Assembly (NCBI GenBank): GCA_905197485.1
Contig: CAJJYZ010000044.1
Span: 1 to 15,556 of the forward strand
From: an uncultured Lachnospiraceae bacterium
GTDB lineage: Bacteria > Bacillota > Clostridia > Lachnospirales > Lachnospiraceae
Length of the DNA: 15,556 bases
Direction of reading: 5' to 3'
Made by a program: the position numbers and the translations under genes. This document shows positions 8,258 through 14,366 of this stretch, piece by piece. Under the pieces are notes generated by a model. The model searched no databases and had not been told where the DNA came from. It saw only the letters and a program-made list of their open reading frames with translations. Each line of letters opens with the position of its first letter. Positions within the stretch are counted from its first letter, which is position 1.

Positions 8258-8275
8258 ACTAGACTAAGTTCTAGT
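8258..8275. promoter_or_regulatory. Imperfect 18-bp palindrome, candidate TetR operator
   Basis: ACTAGACTAAGTTCTAGT has six matching outer positions in each 9-base half (ACTAGA). It lies in the leader of prdF, roughly 15-35 bases after the predicted transcription start and about 40 bases before the start codon, where a bound repressor could block elongation. The size and symmetry fit TetR-family operators, and a TetR gene sits in the same operon. No second copy was seen near the other promoters of the window. Confidence 0.4.
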
Positions 8276-8298
8276 ATTGGGTTCAACCTTCCGTAAAC

Positions 8299-8327
8299 AT
8301 TATGCGCGAAAAGTGTTGAAAAGTCAA
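8299..8327 (-). promoter_or_regulatory. Sigma-70-type promoter of prdF-tetR
   Basis: On the minus strand, TTGACT (8322-8327) and CATAAT (8299-8304) are separated by 17 bases. The predicted start of transcription near 8291 leaves a leader of about 70 bases that contains the 18-bp palindrome. Confidence 0.7.
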
Positions 8328-8373
8328 TGTTTATTTGTTAAAATAAGAATGTCAAAAAAAAGTAAAAAACTTC

Positions 8374-8402
8374 TTGAAATCTGTCAAAACATGTGTTATG
8401 TT
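8374..8402 (+). promoter_or_regulatory. Sigma-70-type promoter ahead of tRNA-Sec
   Basis: TTGAAA (8374-8379) and TATGTT (8397-8402) are separated by 17 bases and place transcription start about 17 bases before the 5' end of tRNA-Sec. No -24/-12 sigma-54 signature was seen here, although prd operons of some species depend on sigma-54 and PrdR. Confidence 0.6.
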
Positions 8403-8426
8403 TAATAGCGGAAAAAGCAAATACAT

Positions 8427-8524
8427 GGGGGTAGATGGGTAACTGGTGTGCCTCCTAGTCTTCAAAACTAGTGTTGGGCGTTAAGAGCGTCCTGGGTGGG
8501 TTCGATTCCCACATGCCCTCGCCA
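8427..8524 (+). tRNA. selC: tRNA-Sec (anticodon UCA)
   Basis: Selenocysteine tRNA of 98 bases with an encoded CCA end (8522-8524). It is charged with Ser, converted to Sec by SelA and delivered by SelB to UGA codons. The anticodon stem is CTAGT/ACTAG around the loop CTTCAAA, with anticodon TCA at 8462-8464. Long variable arm: GGGCG (8476-8480) pairs with CGTCC (8488-8492). T arm: GTGGG-TTCGATT-CCCAC (8496-8512). Acceptor arm: the eight bases 8427-8434 face 8513-8520, the long 8-bp form of bacterial tRNA-Sec, but the eighth pair is G/A and two pairs are G-U. Discriminator base is G8521. It stands directly upstream of prdC, whose operon includes the selenoprotein gene prdB. The UCA anticodon together with the long variable arm make a suppressor-like or Ser tRNA unlikely. 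Confidence 0.95.
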
Positions 8525-8531
8525 GAAAGAT

Positions 8532-8549
8532 ACAATCTTTTTAGATTGT
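8532..8549 (+). repeat. Small AT-rich hairpin downstream of tRNA-Sec
   Basis: A perfect 7-bp inverted repeat ACAATCT/AGATTGT with a TTTT loop begins 8 bases after the CCA end of the tRNA. It could aid 3'-end processing or form part of a two-hairpin leader with the terminator-like hairpin that follows. Its effect is unknown. Confidence 0.4.
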
Positions 8550-8585
8550 TTGTAATATAAATCGAAATAAGGCGGGAATGGGAAG

Positions 8586-8612
8586 GCTGAGTGTATTTAC
8601 TCGGCTTTTTTT
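8586..8612 (+). terminator. Terminator or attenuator between tRNA-Sec and prdC
   Basis: A 7-bp stem (8586-8592 with 8599-8605, one G-U pair) with a 6-base loop is followed directly by seven T (8606-8612). It looks like an intrinsic terminator, yet it ends only 45 bases before the prdC start codon and no convincing promoter lies between. prdC transcription must read through it, start inside it, or use a promoter that I cannot see. Confidence 0.75.
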
Positions 8613-8657
8613 ATAAAAAATAATTTTAATAAGTAGAGGTAAAAGGAGAAGAATGTC

Positions 8658-9974
8658 ATGGGAAACATACAGATTCTATTAAGACAGCATGTTGGTGCTC
8701 CATGTGAGGCAATTGTTGCGGTGGGTGACAGAGTAGAAAAAGGTACATTGATTGCAACACCAACTGGACTTGGAGCTAATATTTTCTCAAGTGTATATGG
8801 TGTTGTAGAAGAAGTGTTGGAAGACAGAATTGTGATTGTACCAGATGCAGAGCAGAAAGATGAATTTGTTCCGATTGCAGAAGGTAGCAAATTGGAAATG
8901 GTAAAAGCGGCTGGTGTCGTAGGTATGGGAGGAGCTGGTTTCCCTACAGGTGTGAAGATTGGAACAGACCTGGAAGGCGGATATATTTTAATCAATGCTG
9001 CAGAGTGTGAACCTGGACTCCGTCATAATATCCAGCAAATCGAAGAAGAATGTGACAAGATTATTCGTGGTGTAAAGCATACTATGGAGATTTCTAATGC
9101 GTCAAAAGCAATCTTCGCAATTAAAAAGAAAAATGAAAAAGCAGTACAGACATTAAAAGAAGCTTTAAAAGATGAAGAAAATATTTCAATCCATCTTCTT
9201 CCGGATATTTATCCGATGGGAGAGGAAAGAGCAGTTGTAAGAGAGTGTCTTGGAATCGAATTAAAACCGACAGATCTTCCTTCTGTTGCGAAATCTATTG
9301 TAATCAATGTAGAGACTCTTGCAAGAGTGACAGAAGCAATCGAAGAGAGAAAACCATGCTTTAGTAAGAACTTAACAGTGATTGGTAAATTAAATGGTGG
9401 AAATGAGCCGCACGTATTCAAAGATGTTCCGGTTGGAACAAGTGTTTCTGAACTGATTGAAAGAGCCGGAGGAATTGATGGAGAATACGGTGAAATCATC
9501 ATGGGTGGACCGTTTACCGGAAAGGCAACAACATTAGATGCGCCGATTACAAAAACAACAGGTGGTATTATTGTAACAATTGAATTCCCGGATCTCCACG
9601 GAGCGACCATGGGAGTGCTTGTATGTGCATGTGGCGGTGACGAAGCTCGTATGCGTGATATTGCACAGAAGATGAATGCAAACGTTGTTTCTGTTGCAAG
9701 ATGTAAACAGGCAGCAGAGATGAAGAGCGGCGCATTGAAATGTGAAAGACCGGGAAATTGTCCGGGACAGGTAAAGAACAGTATGCAGTTTAAGAAAGAT
9801 AAATGCGAATATATCATTATCGGTAACTGTTCAGATTGTTCGAATACGGTTATGGGATCTGCACCGAAGATGGGATTAAAAGTATTCCACCAGACAGACC
9901 ACGTAATGAGAACAATCGGTCATCCATTATATAGATATTTGACAGTGTCAAAACAGGTAGAACAGGATATTTAG
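8658..9974 (+). CDS. prdC: Proline reductase-associated electron transfer protein, RnfC-like
   Basis: PrdC is thought to pass electrons to D-proline reductase. The 438-aa protein resembles RnfC/NuoF-type subunits. An N-terminal barrel-sandwich-like part (PCEAIVAVGDRVEKGTLIA, 15-33) is followed by the glycine-rich nucleotide or flavin segment GVVGMGGAGFPTGVK (86-100) and INAAECEPGLRHN (112-124). The C-terminal part is rich in Cys: 323 and 325 (CACGG), 349, 362, 368 (CERPGNC), 383, 391 and 394 (GNCSDC). These could hold metal or act in redox relay; they do not form the CxxCxxCxxxCP ferredoxin motifs of RnfC. I recall some PrdC homologues being annotated with Sec, but here every position is an ordinary codon. 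AAAAGGAG precedes the chosen ATG. The next gene starts 23 bases later. Confidence 0.92.
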   Translation: MGNIQILLRQHVGAPCEAIVAVGDRVEKGTLIATPTGLGANIFSSVYGVVEEVLEDRIVIVPDAEQKDEFVPIAEGSKLEMVKAAGVVGMGGAGFPTGVKIGTDLEGGYILINAAECEPGLRHNIQQIEEECDKIIRGVKHTMEISNASKAIFAIKKKNEKAVQTLKEALKDEENISIHLLPDIYPMGEERAVVRECLGIELKPTDLPSVAKSIVINVETLARVTEAIEERKPCFSKNLTVIGKLNGGNEPHVFKDVPVGTSVSELIERAGGIDGEYGEIIMGGPFTGKATTLDAPITKTTGGIIVTIEFPDLHGATMGVLVCACGGDEARMRDIAQKMNANVVSVARCKQAAEMKSGALKCERPGNCPGQVKNSMQFKKDKCEYIIIGNCSDCSNTVMGSAPKMGLKVFHQTDHVMRTIGHPLYRYLTVSKQVEQDI

Positions 9975-9997
9975 TCAGAAGGAAGGGAGAAAAGACA

Positions 9998-10393
9998 ATG
10001 GCAATTACAGCAGAAATGGTAAAAGAATTTGCAGATAAGCCTGCAGTATTTGGATGCAAAGTTTTAGCAGGAACAGAAATTGAGCCAAAGCATTTGGAAC
10101 ATCCGATGTTTCTTTCCGACATGGTAAGTTCTAACTTGTTTACTTTAGAAGAAGCATTGACAATCGGACAGGTTATTGGTGTAAAGGCAGCAAAAGATTG
10201 TGATGCGCTTACACCGGTTACAGAAGAAGCAGTAGGACATGCTGTAAAACTTATCAGAGAAGAAAAAGCAGAAGAACAGGAAGTAGAAGAGACCGCTTCT
10301 GTGAATACAGTCCTTACATTACAGGATGGAAGTACAATTGTAATTTCTATTAAAGAAGGAAAAGATATTGATTTAGAATTACCATTATACTAG
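9998..10393 (+). CDS. Stand-alone paralogue of the PrdA N-terminal domain
   Basis: This 131-aa protein aligns nearly without gaps to residues 1-130 of the PrdA encoded downstream. Shared positions include M-ITAE at the start, the Cys at 20, P30 with LE-P after it, the Cys at 68 (KDCDALTP versus KTCDSLTP), and GKDI followed by -ELP at the end (GKDIDLELPLY versus GKDIHIELPMG). It stops exactly where the PrdA domain gives way to a Pro/Ala-rich linker. It is therefore a duplicated or separated domain, not a fragment. A Glu-rich linker (about 88-100) splits it into an N-terminal alpha-helical part and a short beta-rich tail. In Clostridioides difficile this slot holds prdR, which this protein does not resemble. 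GAAGGAAGGGAG precedes the ATG. Its function is unknown; a subunit or assembly partner of proline reductase is the natural guess. Confidence 0.88.
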   Translation: MAITAEMVKEFADKPAVFGCKVLAGTEIEPKHLEHPMFLSDMVSSNLFTLEEALTIGQVIGVKAAKDCDALTPVTEEAVGHAVKLIREEKAEEQEVEETASVNTVLTLQDGSTIVISIKEGKDIDLELPLY

Positions 10394-10400
10394 ATATGAC

Positions 10401-10449
10401 AACCATGAAAATGGTTAGAATATAGATATTGAATAAGTAAGATTCAATA
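10401..10449 (+). repeat. Two small hairpins in the prdA leader
   Basis: AACCAT/ATGGTT (10401-10416, loop of 4) and a perfect 8-bp repeat TATTGAAT/ATTCAATA (10427-10449, loop of 7) fill the gap between the 131-aa gene and prdA. The second ends 10 bases before the prdA ribosome site. Neither has a T run, so they are unlikely terminators; they may be processing or stability elements. Confidence 0.45.
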
Positions 10450-10459
10450 AGAGATGACT

Positions 10460-10467
10460 AAAGGAGG
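10460..10467 (+). promoter_or_regulatory. Ribosome binding site that sets the prdA start
   Basis: A full AAAGGAGG ends 7 bases before the ATG at 10475. An in-frame ATG at 10454 lies upstream of this site and would place it inside the coding region, so 10475 is chosen. The resulting N-terminus MSITAE matches MAITAE of the paralogue. Confidence 0.9.
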
Positions 10468-10474
10468 AAACAAT

Positions 10475-12304
10475 ATGTCAATCACAGCTGAAACAGCAAA
10501 AGAACATGCAAAAGACCCTGCGGTATTATGTTGCAGAGCCGAAGAAGGCATAACAATCGGACCGGAAAACTTAGAAGATCCGGCGATTTTCGATGATCTC
10601 GTAGATTCAGGATTATTGAACTTAGATGGTGTGCTCACAATTGAAGAAATTCTTGGTGCAAAGCTTACAAAAACTTGTGACTCACTTACACCAATCACAC
10701 GCGATGTAATAGATGCAATTCAGACAGTAGAAGAAAAAGAAGAAGCACCTGCAGTGGAAGCTCCGGTAAATGCTCCGGTAGCAACACAGACAGCAAAAGC
10801 AAATGGTGGGGTTCTTAAAATTCACATTGGAGAGGGAAAAGATATTCACATTGAACTTCCAATGGGTGCAGGAACAGGAACAGCAAAAGCTGTAGAAGTT
10901 CCGGCAGGAGCAGAAGTAGTAGCACCTGCAAAAGAACAGGAGCCAAAATTAATCAGAAGCTTAGTGAGAAAACACTTTAAAATTACAGAAGTAAAGAGAG
11001 GACCTGAGACAAAGATTGAAGGAACAACTCTTTACATCAGAGAAGGTATCGAGCAGGAAGCTGTAGATTCTCAGGAACTTGTAAACAGCTTGAAAATCGA
11101 TATTATTACTCCGGAACAGTATCACACATATTCTGAGACAATCATGGATGTTCAGCCAATTGCTACAAAAGATGGCGATGATGAGATTGGTTCAGGAGCA
11201 ACAAGAGTTCTTGATGGTGTTGTTATGATGGTAACAGGAACAGATGCAAATGGTGTTCAGATTGGTGAATTCGGTTCTTCCGAAGGATACTTAGATGAAA
11301 ACATTATGTGGGGACGTCCTGGAGCGCCGGAAGAAGGAGAAATCTTCATCAAGACAGAAGTTGTGATTAAAGAAGGAACAAACATGGAGAGACCTGGCCC
11401 GTTGGCTGCTCATACAGCAACAGACGTAATCACACAGGAAATCAGAATGGCTCTTAAGAAATTAGACGAATCTCTAGTTGTTGACACAGAAGAATTCAAC
11501 CAGTACAGAAGACCTGGTAAGAAGAAAGTTGTTATCGTAAAAGAAATCATGGGACAGGGAGCTATGCACGATAACTTAATTCTTCCGGTAGAGCCGGTTG
11601 GTGTTCTTGGAGCGAAACCAAACGTAGACCTTGGAAACGTACCGGTTATGGTATCTCCACTGGAAGTACTGGACGGATGTATCCATGCTCTTACATGTAT
11701 CGGACCTGCTTCTAAAGAAATGTCAAGACATTACTGGAGAGAACCACTCGTACTTGAAGCATTGCATGATGAAGAAATCGACCTTTGCGGAGTGATTTTT
11801 GTTGGAAGTCCTCAGATTAATGCTGAGAAATTCTACGTATCTAAACGTGTTGGTATGATGGTAGAAGCGTTAGATGTTGATGGTGCATTTATCACAACAG
11901 AAGGATTTGGAAACAACCACATTGACTTTGCAAGTCACCATGAACAGATTGGTATGAGAGGAGTTCCAGTAGTTGGACTTTCATTCTGTGCTGTGCAGGG
12001 AGCTCTTGTAGTTGGTAATAAATACATGACTCATATGGTAGATAATAATAAGTCAGAAGCTGGTATTGAGAACGAAGTTCTTGCATGTAATACACTTTGT
12101 CACGAAGATGCAATTCGCGCGCTTGCAATGTTAAAAGCAGCAATGGCTGGTGAAGAAGTGAAAAAACCAGAAAAGAAATGGAATCCAAATGTAAAAGCAA
12201 CAAACGTAGAGTTAATCTCTAACGTAACAGGAAAACCGATTGAACTTGTGAAAAACGAGCAGTCTCTTCCGATGAGTGAAAAGAGAAGATTAAAATACAA
12301 CTAA
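10475..12304 (+). CDS. prdA: D-proline reductase proprotein PrdA (source of the pyruvoyl subunit)
   Basis: PrdA is made as a proprotein and cleaved at an internal Cys, which becomes the pyruvoyl group that binds D-proline; together with selenoprotein PrdB it makes 5-aminovalerate. The predicted protein has 609 aa. Domains: residues 1-130 are an N-terminal domain shared with the 131-aa neighbour; about 130-157 a Pro/Ala linker; about 158-407 the rest of the beta part, with GTDANGVQIGEFGSSEG (255-271), RRPGKKKVVIVKEIMGQGAM (345-364) and DLGNVPVMVSP; from C408 (TCIGPASKE) the alpha part. C408 corresponds to the Cys known to be cleaved in Clostridium sticklandii. Cleavage would leave a 202-aa alpha subunit, in agreement with the known 23-kDa subunit. 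Codon use suggests high expression. The next gene starts 14 bases later. Confidence 0.96.
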   Translation: MSITAETAKEHAKDPAVLCCRAEEGITIGPENLEDPAIFDDLVDSGLLNLDGVLTIEEILGAKLTKTCDSLTPITRDVIDAIQTVEEKEEAPAVEAPVNAPVATQTAKANGGVLKIHIGEGKDIHIELPMGAGTGTAKAVEVPAGAEVVAPAKEQEPKLIRSLVRKHFKITEVKRGPETKIEGTTLYIREGIEQEAVDSQELVNSLKIDIITPEQYHTYSETIMDVQPIATKDGDDEIGSGATRVLDGVVMMVTGTDANGVQIGEFGSSEGYLDENIMWGRPGAPEEGEIFIKTEVVIKEGTNMERPGPLAAHTATDVITQEIRMALKKLDESLVVDTEEFNQYRRPGKKKVVIVKEIMGQGAMHDNLILPVEPVGVLGAKPNVDLGNVPVMVSPLEVLDGCIHALTCIGPASKEMSRHYWREPLVLEALHDEEIDLCGVIFVGSPQINAEKFYVSKRVGMMVEALDVDGAFITTEGFGNNHIDFASHHEQIGMRGVPVVGLSFCAVQGALVVGNKYMTHMVDNNKSEAGIENEVLACNTLCHEDAIRALAMLKAAMAGEEVKKPEKKWNPNVKATNVELISNVTGKPIELVKNEQSLPMSEKRRLKYN

Positions 12305-12318
12305 TTTAAGGTGATACG

Positions 12319-12606
12319 ATGAAATATGGCGATAAATTAATTAGAATGGAAGGTGTAATCGTAGAAGTGCATGATGGATGTGTAGCCATCGACTTAAAAG
12401 GTCGTTTGGGATATTTGAAGATTCCGATGCGCATGTTGATTACAGACTATCCACTTAAAGTGGGACAGGAAGTTGCATGGAATATGAGTTTTGTGGAACA
12501 ACTTGGACCGGAAGCCAATGATAAATATGTAAGTAACCTAGATGTATATAAGCGCAGACAAGAAGAAGCGCGTAAGAATAATGAAGAAAACAAGGAGGCA
12601 AAATAA
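12319..12606 (+). CDS. Small prd-operon protein (CBO2463/CBO2479-like), between prdA and prdB
   Basis: A 95-aa cytoplasmic protein. The first 65 residues look like a small beta-barrel: MKYGDKLIRMEGVIVEVHDG, CVAIDLKGRLGYLKIPMRML, then PLKVGQEVAWNMSF, a pattern like S1/SH3-type or translation-initiation-like barrels. The rest is a charged tail rich in Glu, Lys and Asn (YKRRQEEARKNNEENKEAK). I believe similar small proteins accompany prd genes in other clostridia, but the role is not known to me. Its stop overlaps the prdB start in TAATG, so prdB translation is probably coupled to it, and AAGGAGG for prdB lies in its last codons. A role in making or binding the PrdA/PrdB complex, or in translation of the Sec gene, would be inference only. 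Confidence 0.85.
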   Translation: MKYGDKLIRMEGVIVEVHDGCVAIDLKGRLGYLKIPMRMLITDYPLKVGQEVAWNMSFVEQLGPEANDKYVSNLDVYKRRQEEARKNNEENKEAK

Positions 12607-13331
12607 TGAGTTTAACAACAGTTAAAGGAATGCAGTCAGAGATTTTCGTTCCGATTACTCCTCCATCTGTATGGACTCCTGTAACAAAAGAGTTAAAAGA
12701 TATGACAATTGCACTTGCAACAGCAGCAGGTGTTCACCACAAAGAGCAGGAAAGATTTAATCTTGCCGGTGATTTCACATGGAGAAAAATTACAGATACA
12801 ATGCCATCAAATGAATTGATGGTATCTCATGGTGGATATGATAATGGAGATGTGAATAAAGATATCAACTGTATGTTCCCTATCGACAGAATCCATGAAT
12901 TAGCAAAAGAAGGATTTATCAAAGCTTGTGCACCTGTACATGCAGGTTTCATGGGTGGTGGTGGAAACCAGGAGAAGTTTAAACATGAGACTGGTCCTGC
13001 TATCGCACAGATGTTCAAAGAAGAAGGAGTAGATGCAGTTATTCTTACTGCTGGTTGAGGTACTTGCCACCGCTCTGCAGTATTGGTGCAGAGAGCGATT
13101 GAAGAAGCTGGAATTCCTACAATTATTATTGCAGCTCTTCCACCGGTTGTTCGTCAGTCCGGTACACCTCGTGCGGTAGCTCCACTCGTTCCGATGGGAG
13201 CAAATGCAGGAGAACCTAATAATAAAGAAATGCAGACAGCTATCGTAAAGGCAACACTTGAACAGTTAGTTGAAATCCAGACACCTGGAAAGATTGTTCC
13301 GCTGCCATTCGAATATGTAGCAAAAGTATAA
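12606..13331 (+). CDS. prdB: D-proline reductase selenoprotein PrdB (UGA at codon 151 = Sec)
   Basis: PrdB is the selenocysteine subunit that reduces the pyruvoyl-bound D-proline. The frame meets TGA at 13056-13058, but homologous sequence continues in the same frame to TAA at 13329-13331, which gives 241 residues. Across the stop it reads ILTAG-U-GTCHRSAVLVQRA, so Sec151 and Cys154 form a UxxC redox pair, as in thioredoxin-like and GrdB-type selenoproteins. Before the Sec are ITPPSVWTPVTKEL (about 18-31), VSHGGYDNGDVNKDINCMFP and CAPVHAGFMGGGG; after it are ALPPVVRQSGTPRAVAPLVPMG and IVPLPFEYV. A SECIS-like hairpin follows the UGA and selC lies in the same region. A simple nonsense mutation is unlikely because both halves are intact and typical of the family. 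Start codon overlaps the previous stop. Confidence 0.96.
13071..13097 (+). promoter_or_regulatory. SECIS element of prdB
   Basis: A perfect 7-bp stem CTCTGCA/TGCAGAG, extended by CG/CG with a 2-base bulge, closes a 7-base loop GTATTGG. The loop starts with GT, as in bacterial SECIS hairpins bound by SelB. The loop G (13080) lies 21 bases after the UGA, inside the range that works in Escherichia coli. Confidence 0.85.
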
Positions 13332-13549
13332 TTAGTTGGGGACGTAGTAAAGTGATAAAATGCTACGTCCCCAATTAAGTTTTGCCCTGTCCCTTTTTGC
13401 AGTAAGCGGTGTCCCTTTTGTGAAAAAACACTTTTATAAATGAAAAGTACTGAAGTTTTGTCAAAAGGGACAGGGGTATTTATAAAAAGGGACATAGTAA
13501 ATTCTAGTTGGGGACGTAGTAAAGTGGCAAAATACTACGTCCCCAACTA
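13332..13549. repeat. REP-like element between prdB and prdD
   Basis: The 245-base gap is almost filled by a structured element. Two near-identical hairpins frame it: 13332-13378 (12 perfect pairs at 13336-13347/13363-13374, extendable to 16) and 13505-13549 (16 perfect pairs). Both contain GGGGACGTAG on one arm and CTACGTCCCC on the other, with AAAGTG(A/G)(T/C)AAAAT loops. Between them CCCTGTCCCTTTT (13385-13397) pairs perfectly with 13463-13475, and TGTCCCTTTT (13410-13419) with 13485-13494. The G4AC-start palindromes and paired hairpins are typical of REP/BIME elements moved by Y1 (RAYT) transposases. No transposase is present. The base composition is unlike the flanking genes. Confidence 0.8.
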
Positions 13550-13576
13550 AAAGAAAAGAGGTGCAAAAGTTAAAGA

Positions 13577-14341
13577 ATGAGTAGAGGAGAAAAGGAACTA
13601 CGGAGATTAGTAATCAAATCTTATCATATTCATGATATAGAATATGGCGATGAGAACCGGGTGAGCACAGAGGGGAAACTGGTGATTGACAGTAATGCGG
13701 AACGATTCCTTACAAACAGAGAAGAAATTGCATCTATTCGTGTGAAAGTGATTCATCCGGGCGAGTGGAATGTGTTTACAAACAGCATGATGGATATTAT
13801 CCCGATATCCACAAAAGTTCTTGGAAATATTGGCGAGGGAATTACCCATACGTTGACAGGCGTGTATGTGATTCTTACCGGAGTGGATGTGAATGGAATC
13901 CAGACAGCGGAGTTTGGGTCATCAGAAGGGATTCTGAAAGAAAAATTGTTTCCGGGACGGGCGGGGACACCGGCGGAGAATGATTGGATTATCAGTTTTG
14001 ATGTGACATTTCAGGCGGGGATGGGACAAGCCCGTCACGCAGTAACAGAAGCGCATAAAGTGTGCGACTGTTTTATTCAGGAATTTCGTAATCAAATGAA
14101 AAAATTTTGCGGGGATTCGTGTACGGAACGTCATGAATACCATGATATTGTTAGACCTGGGAAAAAACGTGTTCTTATTGTAAAGCAGGTAGCAGGACAA
14201 GGGGCAATGTACGATATGCACTTATTTGGCAAGGAACCTTCCGGAATGGGAAATGGGAAATCGATTATTGACATGGGAAACATGCCAGTACTCGTAACGC
14301 CAAATGAATACAGAGATGGAATCCTTCGTTCTATGCAATAG
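13577..14341 (+). CDS. prdD: PrdD, PrdA beta-like protein without the N-terminal domain
   Basis: A 254-aa protein that aligns to PrdA from about residue 158 to 407: LRRLVIKSYHIHDIEYG matches the start of the PrdA beta core, GVDVNGIQTAEFGSSEG (about residues 102-118) matches GTDANGVQIGEFGSSEG, and RPGKKRVLIVKQVAGQGAMYDMH matches the equivalent PrdA segment. The PrdA N-terminal domain and linker are absent. The last eight residues DGILRSMQ align to DGCIHALT, which end directly before the cleaved Cys of PrdA. The protein thus looks like the beta fragment of PrdA, encoded already cut. It lies after the REP-like element, and its codon use is less biased than that of prdA (more CGG, GGG, CCG), which suggests lower expression. 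The ribosome site GAGGTG is rather far (13 bases) from the ATG. Its exact role is unknown. Confidence 0.92.
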   Translation: MSRGEKELRRLVIKSYHIHDIEYGDENRVSTEGKLVIDSNAERFLTNREEIASIRVKVIHPGEWNVFTNSMMDIIPISTKVLGNIGEGITHTLTGVYVILTGVDVNGIQTAEFGSSEGILKEKLFPGRAGTPAENDWIISFDVTFQAGMGQARHAVTEAHKVCDCFIQEFRNQMKKFCGDSCTERHEYHDIVRPGKKRVLIVKQVAGQGAMYDMHLFGKEPSGMGNGKSIIDMGNMPVLVTPNEYRDGILRSMQ

Positions 14342-14350
14342 AAGATTGGG

Positions 14351-14357
14351 AAAGGAG
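14351..14357 (+). promoter_or_regulatory. Ribosome binding site that sets the prdE start
   Basis: AAAGGAG lies 9 bases before the ATG at 14367. An upstream in-frame ATG at 14304 would give an N-terminus overlapping prdD that resembles nothing in PrdA, whereas MGIGPSTKE from 14367 matches the PrdA cleavage region. Confidence 0.88.
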
Positions 14358-14366
14358 AAAGGTATT

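Noticed and set aside
8258..8281. Possible remnant of tRNA-Sec: CTAG...CTAGTATTGGG resembles the anticodon arm segment CTAG...CTAGTGTTGGG of selC
   Set aside because: The likeness covers only about 25 bases, with no match in the acceptor, D or T arms, so chance is more likely.
9209..9817. Open frame of 202 codons on the minus strand inside prdC
   Set aside because: Shadow of prdC with no family likeness or ribosome site.
8658..9974. PrdC as a second selenoprotein in this window
   Set aside because: The frame is continuous from ATG to TAG with no in-frame TGA; all candidate redox positions are Cys codons.
10454..10474. Longer N-terminus for PrdA starting at the ATG at 10454
   Set aside because: The extension MTKGGNN is encoded by the ribosome binding site itself; the start at 10475 matches the paralogue MAITAE.
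13056..13058. TGA that splits prdB into two open frames, as if a pseudogene
   Set aside because: Same-frame continuation with typical family sequence, a UxxC context, a SECIS-like hairpin and nearby selC make it a selenocysteine codon.
13332..13549. CRISPR array or insertion sequence between prdB and prdD
   Set aside because: There are only two copies of a palindromic unit at one spacing with a structured middle, and no transposase frame; a REP-like element fits better.
14304..14366. Longer PrdE overlapping prdD
   Set aside because: The extra residues have no counterpart in PrdA, and AAAGGAG stands just before the ATG at 14367.
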